Shown: positions 18,432-27,677, numbered from the stretch's first letter. The stretch is 64,000 nt of DNA from SW4 sp042466115 (GCF_042466115.1 NZ_JAXHBQ010000001.1:2480001-2544000); one strand, 5' to 3'. The notes: generated by a model from the sequence alone, not told the origin. Numbers and translations: made by a program.

Positions 18432-19571
18432 ATGACCGAACACTTTCGACTGAGTTACAACGCGCGCCGTATTCTTGCGACCTTGCGGGTTCAGGGGCCA
18501 CGATCACGGGCAGAAATCGCGCGATTGCTGGATATTACCCCGTCAACGGTGACGCGCCTGACGGGCAGTCTGATCAAGGATGGTCTGCTAGGCGAGGCGC
18601 CCGACCCGTGGCGCGAGGGTCAAAAAGGCTATCCGGCAAAGCTGCTCAATATCGAACCGGGCGGGGTGATCACGGCGGGCGTTTATGTCGATCCGGACCG
18701 GATCATGACCTGCCTGTCGGACCTGAAGGGCACGGTTCTGTCAAACGAATCGCTTGCTGTGCCTGACCGGTCTTTTGTCGCCATGATGACGGTTGCGGGC
18801 GATAGTGTCGCGCGGCAGGTGCAGGCGCTTGGTCTTGCCGGGCGGCGCGTGGCCGGGTGTGGCGTCAGCTATCCGGGGCAATACAGCGAGGACCCCACGC
18901 GGGTGATGCGCATCCGCCAGTTCAAGGATTGGCCGGCGGTGAACGTCGCGCGGGATCTGTCCCCCTATTTCGGGATGCCGGTGCATCACATGAATGATGC
19001 CAAGGCGGCCTGTCTGGCCGAACTCTATCACGGGGCCTGCACCGGCGTGCGCAACTTTTGCCATATCTGGCTGTCCTATGGCATTGGTGGCGCCGCCGTG
19101 GTCGATCAGCGCCCCTACTTCGGGCGCAACAACGGGGCCGCGGAATGGGGCGGGCTGTTCCCGAAATCTCAGCCACGTCCTTCGGGGCAGGACTTGCTCG
19201 ACACTCTTGCCGCAGCAGGGCTGCCTATGGAAAAACTTAGCGACATCGAAGATCGCCACCTCGAATTGCCCGTGGTTGCTGAATGGCGCGAGCGTGCGGC
19301 CAAACAGTTGCAGTGGCTTTGCCTTGTGATCGCCCGCACTTACGCGCCCGAGGCGATCGTCATTGGCGGCACCCTGCATCCCCAGATCATCGAAGGGTTT
19401 CTGGATGTCATCCGCGCCGCGCCGCAACTGGGCGAGGATTTTGTGACCACACCGCCGCGTCTTGTGCGCGCCGCGCGCGACAATCTCCCCCAGCTTGGTG
19501 CCGCAGCCCTGCCCATCCACCACCTGATGAACCCGGCGACCTATGCCGGTCAGGCTGTGAAAGGGTTGTAA
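18432..19571 (+). CDS. ROK family transcriptional regulator
   Basis: From the ATG at 18432 the product has 379 residues. An N-terminal winged helix-turn-helix (SRAEIARLLDITPSTVTRLTGSLIKDGL) is followed by a ROK sugar-kinase-like domain. The kinase domain lacks the usual CGCxGCxE zinc cysteines, so it is probably a sensor rather than a kinase. A longer frame opens with GTG at 18357, but that position has no ribosome-binding site and abuts an AT-rich promoter-like stretch, while AGGA precedes 18432. Divergence from the ABC operon makes that operon the likely target. Confidence 0.85.
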   Translation: MTEHFRLSYNARRILATLRVQGPRSRAEIARLLDITPSTVTRLTGSLIKDGLLGEAPDPWREGQKGYPAKLLNIEPGGVITAGVYVDPDRIMTCLSDLKGTVLSNESLAVPDRSFVAMMTVAGDSVARQVQALGLAGRRVAGCGVSYPGQYSEDPTRVMRIRQFKDWPAVNVARDLSPYFGMPVHHMNDAKAACLAELYHGACTGVRNFCHIWLSYGIGGAAVVDQRPYFGRNNGAAEWGGLFPKSQPRPSGQDLLDTLAAAGLPMEKLSDIEDRHLELPVVAEWRERAAKQLQWLCLVIARTYAPEAIVIGGTLHPQIIEGFLDVIRAAPQLGEDFVTTPPRLVRAARDNLPQLGAAALPIHHLMNPATYAGQAVKGL

Positions 19572-19695
19572 CCGAAGATGGGGATCAAAGAAGTTTGGTC
19601 GAAAGACCTGACAAACGGCTATCACTGAAACCCGACAAAACCCGCAGGGGCGTTCAGACAATGCCACGCGATGGATCGCAAAGCCGCGCAGGAAC

Positions 19696-20427
19696 CTAGA
19701 TTTTGTAGGTCGGCAATGCCTGGAACGCGGCGCGCAGGGCATCACCCCAGCCGCTTGATATCGCCTGATAAACCGGGTCGCTGTCTTCGATGCGGGCGGT
19801 GCGATCACCATTGAATCGGTCGTTTTCGTGGATCATCAAATCAAAGGGCAGACCACAGGACAGGTTCGATTTCACCGTTGAATCAAACGACACCAGCAAC
19901 AGTTTTACAGCCTCGTCAAAGGGCATATCCGCATCGTATGCGCGCACAAGGATCGGCTTGCCGTATTTGGTTTCGCCAATCTGGAAAAATGGCGTGTCGT
20001 CGCTGATCTCAATGAAATTCCCTTGCGGATATATCAGAAAGATCGTCGGCTTGCCGCCCTTGATCTGGCCGCCAACAATCGCCGAGGCACTGAACTGGTC
20101 ATTGGCCGTGGGGCCATTGGGGTTGCTGTAGGCGATGACCTCCTTGAGGGTCTCGCCAACCAGTCGCGCCACCTGAAACATCGTGTCCTGACGCAAGATG
20201 CTGGGGTCTCGGTCCTCGGTCGCGACCGAGCGTTCTTCGAGAAGGCTGATCATCGCCTGGGTTGTGGCCAGATTGCCTGCGGTCATGATGGTGATTGATC
20301 GCTCGCCTTCGACGACCCAGTTGAACAGCTTGCGCGTCGTTGAAAAGTTATCAACGCCCGCATTCGTGCGGGTGTCCGACATAAACACCAAACCGGCATT
20401 CAGCCGCATTCCAACGCAATAGGTCAT
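19696..20427 (-). CDS. Anbu proteasome-like peptidase
   Basis: 243 residues. The N-terminus MTYCVGMRL places a potential catalytic Thr at position 2 after Met removal, as in Anbu and HslV-type Ntn hydrolases. SDTRTNAGVD and the following KLF-WV and TAGNLATTQA segments match the Anbu family. Anbu proteins form open-ring or helical proteasome-like assemblies; their substrates remain unclear. It is the last of four genes that form the conserved Anbu operon, 33 bases after the transglutaminase gene. Confidence 0.93.
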   Translation of the reverse strand: MTYCVGMRLNAGLVFMSDTRTNAGVDNFSTTRKLFNWVVEGERSITIMTAGNLATTQAMISLLEERSVATEDRDPSILRQDTMFQVARLVGETLKEVIAYSNPNGPTANDQFSASAIVGGQIKGGKPTIFLIYPQGNFIEISDDTPFFQIGETKYGKPILVRAYDADMPFDEAVKLLLVSFDSTVKSNLSCGLPFDLMIHENDRFNGDRTARIEDSDPVYQAISSGWGDALRAAFQALPTYKI

Positions 20428-20460
20428 GTGATCAAATCCGTTTTGAACCCTGCCGCAGTG

Positions 20461-21261
20461 CTACTGCTGCACTTGCAAAGATACAATCAAAGACTCGGCC
20501 CCTGATCCCATGCGCATGCCGGAAATCGGGGCGGCATCGGCGGAATCGCGCCCCACGGCGACACGGGCATAGCGTTCATCGGGGGCATAGCCGTTTGACA
20601 CATCAAACCCGACCCATCCCAAGTCGGGCACATGCGCTTCGGCCCAGGCGTGGCTTGCGTCCTGATCCACACGGTCATTCATCATCAGATACCCGCTGAC
20701 ATAGCGCGTGGGCAGGCCTGCAACACGCGCCGCGGCTATGAAAATATTGGCGTGATCCTGACAGACACCCGCACCGATCCCCAATGCGGCCTCGGCTGTG
20801 GTATCGGCAGCGGTTTTACCGGTCTGGTAGGGTGTCGCCGCAAGGACCGCAGCAGACAGATCATGCAGGCCGGTCAGCAGATCCGTTGCCGTCTCCAGAA
20901 CGCGCGCCAACGCTATTACACCGTCCCCCGCAACCGTCAGCGGTGTCGGTTGCGCAAAGTGCCAAAGCGGCGCGCGCCCGTAAACCGGCCCAAGCACCCC
21001 CGCAGCACCATCCACCACGTCCACGGTGCCCTGTGCGCGAATAATCAGGTTCTGGGTTTCGGGGGTGATACTGACCAGATCGGTGTGATTGCCATAGTGG
21101 TCGCGGTAACTGGTTTCAATTTTGCCGCCTTCAACCGCGACCGTCCAATCAACGACGTTTTGCAATGGGTTGTCCAACGGGCGCAAGCGCACCTTTTGCA
21201 ACGCATAATCAACGGGTTGATCATAAAGATAACGGGTCTCGTGGGTGATATGCAGCAGCAT
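20461..21261 (-). CDS. Transglutaminase-like cysteine protease family protein (Anbu operon)
   Basis: 266 residues. An N-terminal beta domain (HITHETRYLYDQPVDYA, the bacterial transglutaminase N-terminal region) precedes a papain-like core with Cys in GVCQDHANIF, His in ASHAWAEAHV and Asp in GFDVSNG: a complete catalytic triad. Members cleave or form amide bonds. The ATG shares one base with the stop of the alpha-E gene (TGATG), so the two are translationally coupled. Confidence 0.93.
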   Translation of the reverse strand: MLLHITHETRYLYDQPVDYALQKVRLRPLDNPLQNVVDWTVAVEGGKIETSYRDHYGNHTDLVSITPETQNLIIRAQGTVDVVDGAAGVLGPVYGRAPLWHFAQPTPLTVAGDGVIALARVLETATDLLTGLHDLSAAVLAATPYQTGKTAADTTAEAALGIGAGVCQDHANIFIAAARVAGLPTRYVSGYLMMNDRVDQDASHAWAEAHVPDLGWVGFDVSNGYAPDERYARVAVGRDSADAAPISGMRMGSGAESLIVSLQVQQ

Positions 21262-22202
21262 CAGCGGGTGAACCTGTAGTCTTGCTCGATCTGTTGGCCA
21301 AGGCTTGCCGTGTCGCGCAGAACCGAGCTGATGAATTCGTGTAACCCTTCTTCGAAAATCGCGCCGATTTCGCGCCTTGTCACCCGTGCGCGCAGGGCCG
21401 CGGCCATATCATGACTGGCAGGCGTTTCGCCGTATTCTTCGGCAAGGTAGCCAAGGTTGGTGACGATCCGTCCAAGGCTATAGGACAATGAACGGGGCAT
21501 CCGCGAATCCAGGATCAGAAAACTGGCAATATTGGCGGCATTGAAGTCACCATCAACCGCCCAGCGGAACGATCTGTGCGCTGACACCGAACGCAACAGT
21601 GTTTCCCACTGCACATTGTCCATCCGGCTGCCCACCATCGAAGGTGCTGGCAAAAGCGCGTAGTATTTCACGTCGATAATGCGCGCGGTGCTGTCGGTGC
21701 GTTCAATGAACGTGCCAAGGCGGCAGAAATCATACATGTCGTTGCGCAGCATCGTCCCCGTCAGGGCGCCGCGCACCAGCGCACATTGCTGGCGGATCGT
21801 GGCCAGAACGGCTGGCAATTCGGTTTCGGGAACGGGGTCTTTCAGCACGTCCTTGAACAGCATCCACGTTTCATTGACGGCTGACCAGACCTCGGTTGTG
21901 AGGGCGGTGCGCACAAGGCGGGCGTTGTCGCGCGCTGACTTGATGACCGACAGAACGGACCCAAGGTTATCCGTGTCACGCAGCAGAAAATCCGTGACCG
22001 AGGCGCTGTCATAGGTGCTGTATTTGCTGTCAAACTGCGCGCGCACCGCCGATGTGGTGATGACGGATCGCCATTCGGCTTCGGCGGCGCTGGATCGGGT
22101 CAGGGCAATCCGAAATCCTGCCTCGATCAGGCGCGCATTGTTTTCCGCCCGTTCAAGAAAACGGAACATCCAGTAAAGACCACCTGCGGTTTTTCCCAAC
22201 AT
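21261..22202 (-). CDS. Alpha-E domain-containing protein (Anbu operon)
   Basis: 313 residues from the ATG at 22202 (MLGKTAGGLYWMFRFLERAENNARL), which lies two bases after the preceding stop; the longer frame overlaps the ATP-grasp gene and is rejected. The all-alpha fold with Glu-rich motif (LERAEN...) defines the alpha-E family, always found near circularly permuted ATP-grasp and transglutaminase genes. Biochemical function is not established; a scaffold or peptide-ligase accessory has been proposed from context. Confidence 0.92.
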   Translation of the reverse strand: MLGKTAGGLYWMFRFLERAENNARLIEAGFRIALTRSSAAEAEWRSVITTSAVRAQFDSKYSTYDSASVTDFLLRDTDNLGSVLSVIKSARDNARLVRTALTTEVWSAVNETWMLFKDVLKDPVPETELPAVLATIRQQCALVRGALTGTMLRNDMYDFCRLGTFIERTDSTARIIDVKYYALLPAPSMVGSRMDNVQWETLLRSVSAHRSFRWAVDGDFNAANIASFLILDSRMPRSLSYSLGRIVTNLGYLAEEYGETPASHDMAAALRARVTRREIGAIFEEGLHEFISSVLRDTASLGQQIEQDYRFTR

Positions 22203-22203
22203 G

Positions 22204-23628
22204 TCAGTCTTCCAATACCCAAGTGTCTTTGGTGCCGCCGCCCTGACTTGAATTGACCACAAGGCTACCCTCGGTCAGCGCGACCCGCGTAAGCCCGCCG
22301 GGCGTAATGTTGACGCCATCGGGCGACATCAGCGCAAATGGGCGCAGATCAACGTGGCGTGGGGCAAGGCCGGCCTCGGTAAAGATCGGCACGGTGGACA
22401 ACGACAGCGTTGGCTGCGCGATGTAATTGCCGGGCCGGGCGCGCAGCTTGTCGGCGAAATCCGCAAGTTCCTGTTTGCTGGCGGCAGGACCAACCAACAT
22501 CCCGTAACCGCCAGACCCGTGGACTTCTTTGACCACCAGATCGGCCAGATTGTCCAATACGTATTTCAGCGTATCGGGTTCTGAACAGCGGTGCGTTTCA
22601 ACGTTCTTGAGGATCGCACGCTCGCCGGTGTAGAACGCGATGATATCAGGCATATAGCTGTAAATTGCCTTGTCGTCGGCGACACCGGTGCCGGGCGCAT
22701 TGGCAATCGTGATATTGCCCGCACGATAGACATCCATGATCCCGGGCACACCCAACATCGAATTTGGATTGAACGTCAGCGGGTCAAGGAATTCGTCGTC
22801 CACACGCCGATAAAGCACGTCGATCACCTTGTAACCCTTGGTCGTGCGCATGGCGATATGGCCGTCGACTACGCGCAGGTCATGCCCCTCGACCAATTCA
22901 ACACCCATCTGATCGGCCAGAAAGCTGTGTTCGTAATAGGCCGAGTTATAAATGCCCGGTGTCAGCACCGCTACGCAGGGCCGCCCCTCGCAAGACGCCG
23001 GTGCCGAGGCCGCAAGCGAGCGGCGCAATTCCTTGGGGTAGTCGCTGACCCGTTGCACCCTGATCTTGCTGAATAATTCGGGGAACATCTGCAACATCGT
23101 CTCGCGGTTTTCCAGCATGTAACTCACACCGGACGGCGTGCGTGCATTGTCTTCCAGCACAAAGAAATCATCCGCCCCCGTGCGCACGATATCCGTGCCG
23201 GTGATATGTGTGTAGATCCCGCCGGGTGGAGTGAAATCCATCATCTGCGGCAGGAAGGCATCGTTTTGCGCGATCAGGTTGGTCGGCACGACGCCTGCGC
23301 GTAAAATTTCCTGACGGTTATAGATGTCGTGCAAAAAGGCGTTGATCGCGCGGACACGTTGGTCGATCCCTTTGGACAGTTTCGTCCATTCGTTGTTGGA
23401 CAGGATACGTGGCACCAGATCAAACGGGATCAGCCGTTCTTCGGCGTCAGATTGGCCATAGACGTTGAATGTGATGCCCGAACGACGAAAGAACGCCTCG
23501 GCCTCGTCAGACTTTTTGGCAAGGCGCGCGTTGTCCTGTTGGGCAAACCACGCCGCGTAGCCGTCATAAGGCGCCCGCGCGCCGCTCGCGGCGTGCATTT
23601 CGTTAAAATGGGAAGGGTCCGATTTCAT
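22204..23628 (-). CDS. Circularly permuted ATP-grasp type 2 protein (Anbu operon)
   Basis: 474 residues resembling the DUF404/DUF407 group: FNVYGQSDAEERLIPFDLVPR, VLEDNARTPSGVSYMLENR and KEVHGSGGYGMLVGP. The GSGGYGM loop fits the ATP-grasp nucleotide region. Enzymes of this superfamily join a carboxylate to an amine with ATP; here a peptide tag or small peptide synthesis has been proposed for the operon. It is the first gene transcribed. Confidence 0.92.
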   Translation of the reverse strand: MKSDPSHFNEMHAASGARAPYDGYAAWFAQQDNARLAKKSDEAEAFFRRSGITFNVYGQSDAEERLIPFDLVPRILSNNEWTKLSKGIDQRVRAINAFLHDIYNRQEILRAGVVPTNLIAQNDAFLPQMMDFTPPGGIYTHITGTDIVRTGADDFFVLEDNARTPSGVSYMLENRETMLQMFPELFSKIRVQRVSDYPKELRRSLAASAPASCEGRPCVAVLTPGIYNSAYYEHSFLADQMGVELVEGHDLRVVDGHIAMRTTKGYKVIDVLYRRVDDEFLDPLTFNPNSMLGVPGIMDVYRAGNITIANAPGTGVADDKAIYSYMPDIIAFYTGERAILKNVETHRCSEPDTLKYVLDNLADLVVKEVHGSGGYGMLVGPAASKQELADFADKLRARPGNYIAQPTLSLSTVPIFTEAGLAPRHVDLRPFALMSPDGVNITPGGLTRVALTEGSLVVNSSQGGGTKDTWVLED

Positions 23629-23717
23629 CCCGCCAGCTTATAGCAACACAGCGATCTGGCAATGGGACTTGCTGTGTCTGCCAGGTTAACTATCGCAAAT
23701 GCTCATTGTTTGCGCAG

Positions 23718-24497
23718 CTACTTGCCCTTCCAGACCGGATCGCGCTTTTCGGCGAATGCGCGCGCGCCTTCCAGATTGTCCTCGGACCCATATAACACAT
23801 CGACCGTTGGCAAAATCCGCCCCGTGATCCGGTTCATCGCGTCCTGAAACTTGGCGTCCTCGGCATCGCGTACGATTTCCTTGATCGCCGCGTAAACCAA
23901 GGGAGGGCCTGACGCCAGCAGACGGGCCAGCTCCCACGCGCGCTCCATCAACTGATCTGCGGGAACGATTTCGTTGACCAGGCCCCAGCCTTTGGCCTCC
24001 TCTGCGTCAAACCAGCGCCCGGTCAGCAGCAACTCCATGGCGATGTGATAGGGGATGCGCTTGGGCAGCTTGACGCTGGCCGCATCCGCCACGGTGCCAG
24101 ACCGGATTTCGGGCAGGGCAAATGTCGCGTGGTCAGCGGCGATGATCATATCCGCCGACAGCGCCAGTTCCAGCCCGCCCCCACAGGCAATCCCGTTCAC
24201 GGCGGCGATCACCGGTTTGTTCAGATCGGGCAATTCCTGCAAGCCGCCAAAGCCGCCGACACCATAGTCGCCATCCACAGCGTCACCGTCAGCGGCGGCT
24301 TTCAGGTCCCAGCCGGGGCAAAAGAATTTCGCGCCCGCGCCAGTGATGATCGCAACCCGCAAGGCAGGATCATCGCGAAACGCGGCAAAGGTATTCCCCA
24401 TGATCCGGCTGGTCGCCAGATCAATCGCATTTGCCTTGGGACGGTCCAGCGTGACCAGCAGGATACCGTCACGGGTTTCGGTTTTGATCGGGCTCAT
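23718..24497 (-). CDS. Enoyl-CoA hydratase/isomerase family, CaiD (carnitinyl-CoA dehydratase)-like
   Basis: 259 residues of the crotonase fold. Close resemblance to CaiD can be seen in LDRPKANAID, PVIAAVNGIACGGGLELALSAD, the catalytic-Glu region FALPEIRSG and the C-terminus FAEKRDPVWKGK. The oxyanion loop and both Glu positions used by CaiD appear retained. Its ATG overlaps the stop of the acyl-CoA synthetase gene (ATGA). It may hydrate crotonobetainyl-CoA or another short enoyl-CoA; substrate is inference. Confidence 0.88.
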   Translation of the reverse strand: MSPIKTETRDGILLVTLDRPKANAIDLATSRIMGNTFAAFRDDPALRVAIITGAGAKFFCPGWDLKAAADGDAVDGDYGVGGFGGLQELPDLNKPVIAAVNGIACGGGLELALSADMIIAADHATFALPEIRSGTVADAASVKLPKRIPYHIAMELLLTGRWFDAEEAKGWGLVNEIVPADQLMERAWELARLLASGPPLVYAAIKEIVRDAEDAKFQDAMNRITGRILPTVDVLYGSEDNLEGARAFAEKRDPVWKGK

Positions 24498-26515
24498 GGC
24501 ATGGCCTTTCGGATAAGGGCATCGACGGCAATCGCAGCGTCAGGGGTGCAGATCAGCGGGTTGATCTCAACTTCGGCCAAGCTGTCGGCGTTGGCAACCA
24601 CGTAGGATTGAACTGCGCGCACGGTGTCGACGATTGCTATCAAACTGGCGGCGGGTTTGCCCCGATAGCCCACCAACAACGCGGCGCAACGTAGCTTGCC
24701 CAATGCGCGCAGGATGGCGTCATCGCTTGCAGGCACAAGCAGCGACACTGTATCGCGCAGCACTTCGGTCAACACGCCGCCCGCGCCAACGGTCAGCACA
24801 AAGCCATGCGCCGGATCGCAGGTGACACCGACCAGCAGTTCCGCCACTGCGCCGGTCGTCATTTCCTCGATCAAAACGGCGTCCGTGCCGATCTCGGCAG
24901 CGACTTTGACCACGTCCTTGGCGGGAACCCCCAAGCGCACCGCGCCATGGTCCGATTTATGCGCAAGTCCCATGCCCTTGACGGCAAAGGGCGGACACAG
25001 GGCTTTGACGGCTTGTGCAATCTCATCCGCGCCCAGCGCCACACGGTTGGCGGGAATAGGGACACCGTGGGCGGCAAGCGCGTCTTTGGCCGCCGCTTCA
25101 TCAAGCGTGTGCAGGTCGGTCTGCGCGTTGGGCAACACGACCGGTTCAGGATCAGGCGAATGGATCTGTGCGGCGGCCTGTGTCGCGGACAGTGCCTCGG
25201 CGATCCCCATGAACGGCACGACCCCGCCCGCCATCAGCCGTGTGGCCACGTCCAACGGCATCAGTTCAGGCAGGCTTGCCACCATCGCGAAATTCGCGCC
25301 GGTGTTTGCGCGCACCTCCAATGCGGCTTGGGTGGCACATTCCCAATCGCGCGCATCCGTTGTGGGGTAGTCGACGATGGAGAACGTCATGGCAATGTCA
25401 GGGCCGGTCATCCCCGCCCAGGCACGCGCCATCGCCGCACCATCGCGCCAGACATAAGTGTGGTAATCCAGCGGATTGTTCAGCGCGACCATCGGCCCAA
25501 GGGCATCCGCCAGTCGCGCGCGCTGGTCCTGCGTCAGCGGTGGAAACTCAAGGTCCATCCCCACCGCCATATCGGCAATCAGGCTCGCCTCGCCGCCCGA
25601 ACAACTGATCGAGGCGATGTTTTTTGACGGCAACCGACCCGCACAATGCAGCAATTTCAGGGTCTCGATAAAGGCGGGCAGGCTGCTCACGCGCGCGATC
25701 CCAAGGCGGTCCAGAAAGGCCTGTGCGCCTGCGTCACTGCCCGCAAGGGACGCTGTATGCGATACGGTCGCCGCCCGCGCCTGATCCGATGCGCCGACCT
25801 TGATCGCGACCAGCGGCACGCCCTTGGCCTGGGCCTTGTGCGCCAGGGCTTCCCATGCGCGCAGATCGCCGAACCCTTCGATGTGCAGGCCGATGGCCGT
25901 GACGCGCGGATCGTCCAGCAGGGCGTTGGCAATCGCGGCCTGTCCGGTCTGGGCCATGTTGCCGCAAGCCACGGTGTAGGCAATCGGCAGCGCCCGTTTC
26001 TGCATCGTCAGATTGATCGCGATGTTGGAGCTTTGCGTCAGAATCGCCACGCCGGAATCCACCCGCGCACAGCCATGCTGATCAGGCCACAGCAGCGCGC
26101 CATCCAGCGCATTGATAAACCCATAACAGTTGGGGCCAAGGACGGCCATGTCACCAGCCGCCGCAACCAGCTGGGCCTGCAAACCATCGCCGCGCGCATC
26201 CTCGGCGCGTGCCTCGGCAAAGCCGCTGGCGAAACAGACGGCCCCGCCTGCGCCCATCTGCGCAAGATCACGCACCAACCCGACCGTCGCGTCACGGTTC
26301 ACACCGATGAACACCGCATCCGGCGCGCCGGGCAGGGCTGCAAGACTGGCAAACGCGGGGACACCGGCAACGGTGTCGGCGCGCGGATGCACCGGCCAGA
26401 CAGCGCCATCATATCCGATGCTACGGGCCTGCCGCACGACATGTTCGCACCACGCCCCGCCGCCGATCACCGCAATCGACGCGGGCCGCAGCAGGCGGGC
26501 CAGATCGCGCGTCAT
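24494..26515 (-). CDS. Acyl-CoA synthetase, NDP(ADP)-forming
   Basis: 673 residues from the ATG at 26515, which lies one base after the acyl-CoA dehydrogenase stop. Domains in order: CoA-binding Rossmann (IAVIGG...), succinyl-CoA-ligase-like flavodoxin segments with a probable phospho-His in SHTASLAGSD, then a C-terminal ATP-grasp (FAVKGMGLAHKSDHGAVRLG; EVEINPL). It makes an acyl-CoA from acid, CoA and ATP with release of ADP and phosphate. Adjacent dehydrogenase and hydratase suggest it activates their substrate. Confidence 0.9.
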   Translation of the reverse strand: MTRDLARLLRPASIAVIGGGAWCEHVVRQARSIGYDGAVWPVHPRADTVAGVPAFASLAALPGAPDAVFIGVNRDATVGLVRDLAQMGAGGAVCFASGFAEARAEDARGDGLQAQLVAAAGDMAVLGPNCYGFINALDGALLWPDQHGCARVDSGVAILTQSSNIAINLTMQKRALPIAYTVACGNMAQTGQAAIANALLDDPRVTAIGLHIEGFGDLRAWEALAHKAQAKGVPLVAIKVGASDQARAATVSHTASLAGSDAGAQAFLDRLGIARVSSLPAFIETLKLLHCAGRLPSKNIASISCSGGEASLIADMAVGMDLEFPPLTQDQRARLADALGPMVALNNPLDYHTYVWRDGAAMARAWAGMTGPDIAMTFSIVDYPTTDARDWECATQAALEVRANTGANFAMVASLPELMPLDVATRLMAGGVVPFMGIAEALSATQAAAQIHSPDPEPVVLPNAQTDLHTLDEAAAKDALAAHGVPIPANRVALGADEIAQAVKALCPPFAVKGMGLAHKSDHGAVRLGVPAKDVVKVAAEIGTDAVLIEEMTTGAVAELLVGVTCDPAHGFVLTVGAGGVLTEVLRDTVSLLVPASDDAILRALGKLRCAALLVGYRGKPAASLIAIVDTVRAVQSYVVANADSLAEVEINPLICTPDAAIAVDALIRKAMP

Positions 26516-26516
26516 G

Positions 26517-27677
26517 TCAGGCCCCAAGCGGACGCAGCAAATCGCGCGAAATGATATGCCGTTGGATTTCGCTGGTGCCGTCCCAGATGCGTTCAACGCG
26601 GGCATCACGCCAGAACCGCTCAATCGGGAAGTCGTCCATCAATCCCATGCCGCCGAAAATCTGCAAGGTTGTATCGGTCGTGCGCGCCAGCATTTCCGAG
26701 GCATAGACCTTGGCGCTGGCAATCTCGCGGTTGGCCGGCAACCCCTGATCAAGCCGCCATGCCGCGGCCAGAGTCAGCCAATCGGCAGCGTCGATTTCGG
26801 TGATCATATCGGCGATCTGGAAACTGACGCCCTGAAACTTGCCGATGGGTTGGCCGAACTGCTTGCGCTCGGCGGCATAATTCAACGCATAGTCGAAACA
26901 ACGCCGCGCACGGCCCACACAGAAGGCCGCAACCGTGATCCGCGTGGCATAGAGCCATTCATTCATCACAGCGAAACCACCATCAACTTCGCCCAAGACC
27001 TGCGCATCGGGCAAGCGGCAGTTGTCGAAATCAAGGATGCAATTCTTATAGCCCTTATGGGACACCGAATTATATCCGTCGCGCACCGTGAACCCCGGTG
27101 TGCCGCGATCCACGAGGAACGTGGTGATCCGTTTCTTGGGGCCGCGCGGGGTGTCATCGACGCCGGTGGCAATGAAAACGATAAAGAAATCAGCGTGGTT
27201 TGCGCCGGAAATGAAGTGTTTCGATCCGTTGACGATCCAATCACCACCGTCCCGCACTGCCTGACACTTCATGCCCCGCACATCCGATCCGGCGTCAGGT
27301 TCTGTCATCGCCAAGGCATCGGATCGTTCGCCGCGCACGGCGGGCAAAAGGTAACGTTCCTTTTGGTCGCCTTCGCAGGCCATCAGGATGTTTTGTGGGC
27401 GGCCAAAGAAATGCGTCAACGCCATAGACCCGCGCCCGAGTTCGCGTTCAACAAGCGTGAAATCAACGTGGTTGAGGCCCGCACCGCCCACAAATTCGGG
27501 GAAATTGCAGGCGTAAAACCCAAGGTCGATGACCTTTTGCTTGATCGCCTCGCCCAGTTCATGCGGCACCTCGCCGGTGCGCTCGACCTCGGCCTCGTGG
27601 GGATAGATTTCCTTTTCCACAAAGCTACGCACGGTTTGGACGATCATCTCTTGTTCGTCGCTTAGTCCAAAGTTCAT
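26517..27677 (-). CDS. Acyl-CoA dehydrogenase
   Basis: 386 residues with the full ACAD layout: N-terminal helices, the FAD loop ALAMTEPDAGSDV, WIVNGSKHFISGANHAD, and the C-terminal helix bundle with ERKQFGQPIGKFQ and GGMGLMDDFPIERFWRDARV. At the position of the catalytic base in short-chain dehydrogenases (YEGTSEIQR) this protein has IWDGTSEIQR, i.e. Asp for Glu. It is the first gene of a three-gene acyl-CoA operon. The fatty or betaine substrate is not readable. Confidence 0.93.
   Translation of the reverse strand: MNFGLSDEQEMIVQTVRSFVEKEIYPHEAEVERTGEVPHELGEAIKQKVIDLGFYACNFPEFVGGAGLNHVDFTLVERELGRGSMALTHFFGRPQNILMACEGDQKERYLLPAVRGERSDALAMTEPDAGSDVRGMKCQAVRDGGDWIVNGSKHFISGANHADFFIVFIATGVDDTPRGPKKRITTFLVDRGTPGFTVRDGYNSVSHKGYKNCILDFDNCRLPDAQVLGEVDGGFAVMNEWLYATRITVAAFCVGRARRCFDYALNYAAERKQFGQPIGKFQGVSFQIADMITEIDAADWLTLAAAWRLDQGLPANREIASAKVYASEMLARTTDTTLQIFGGMGLMDDFPIERFWRDARVERIWDGTSEIQRHIISRDLLRPLGA

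Noticed and set aside
26130..27665. 511-codon open frame opposite the acyl-CoA dehydrogenase and ligase genes
   Set aside because: Antisense shadow in GC-rich DNA; the minus-strand genes have complete conserved motifs.
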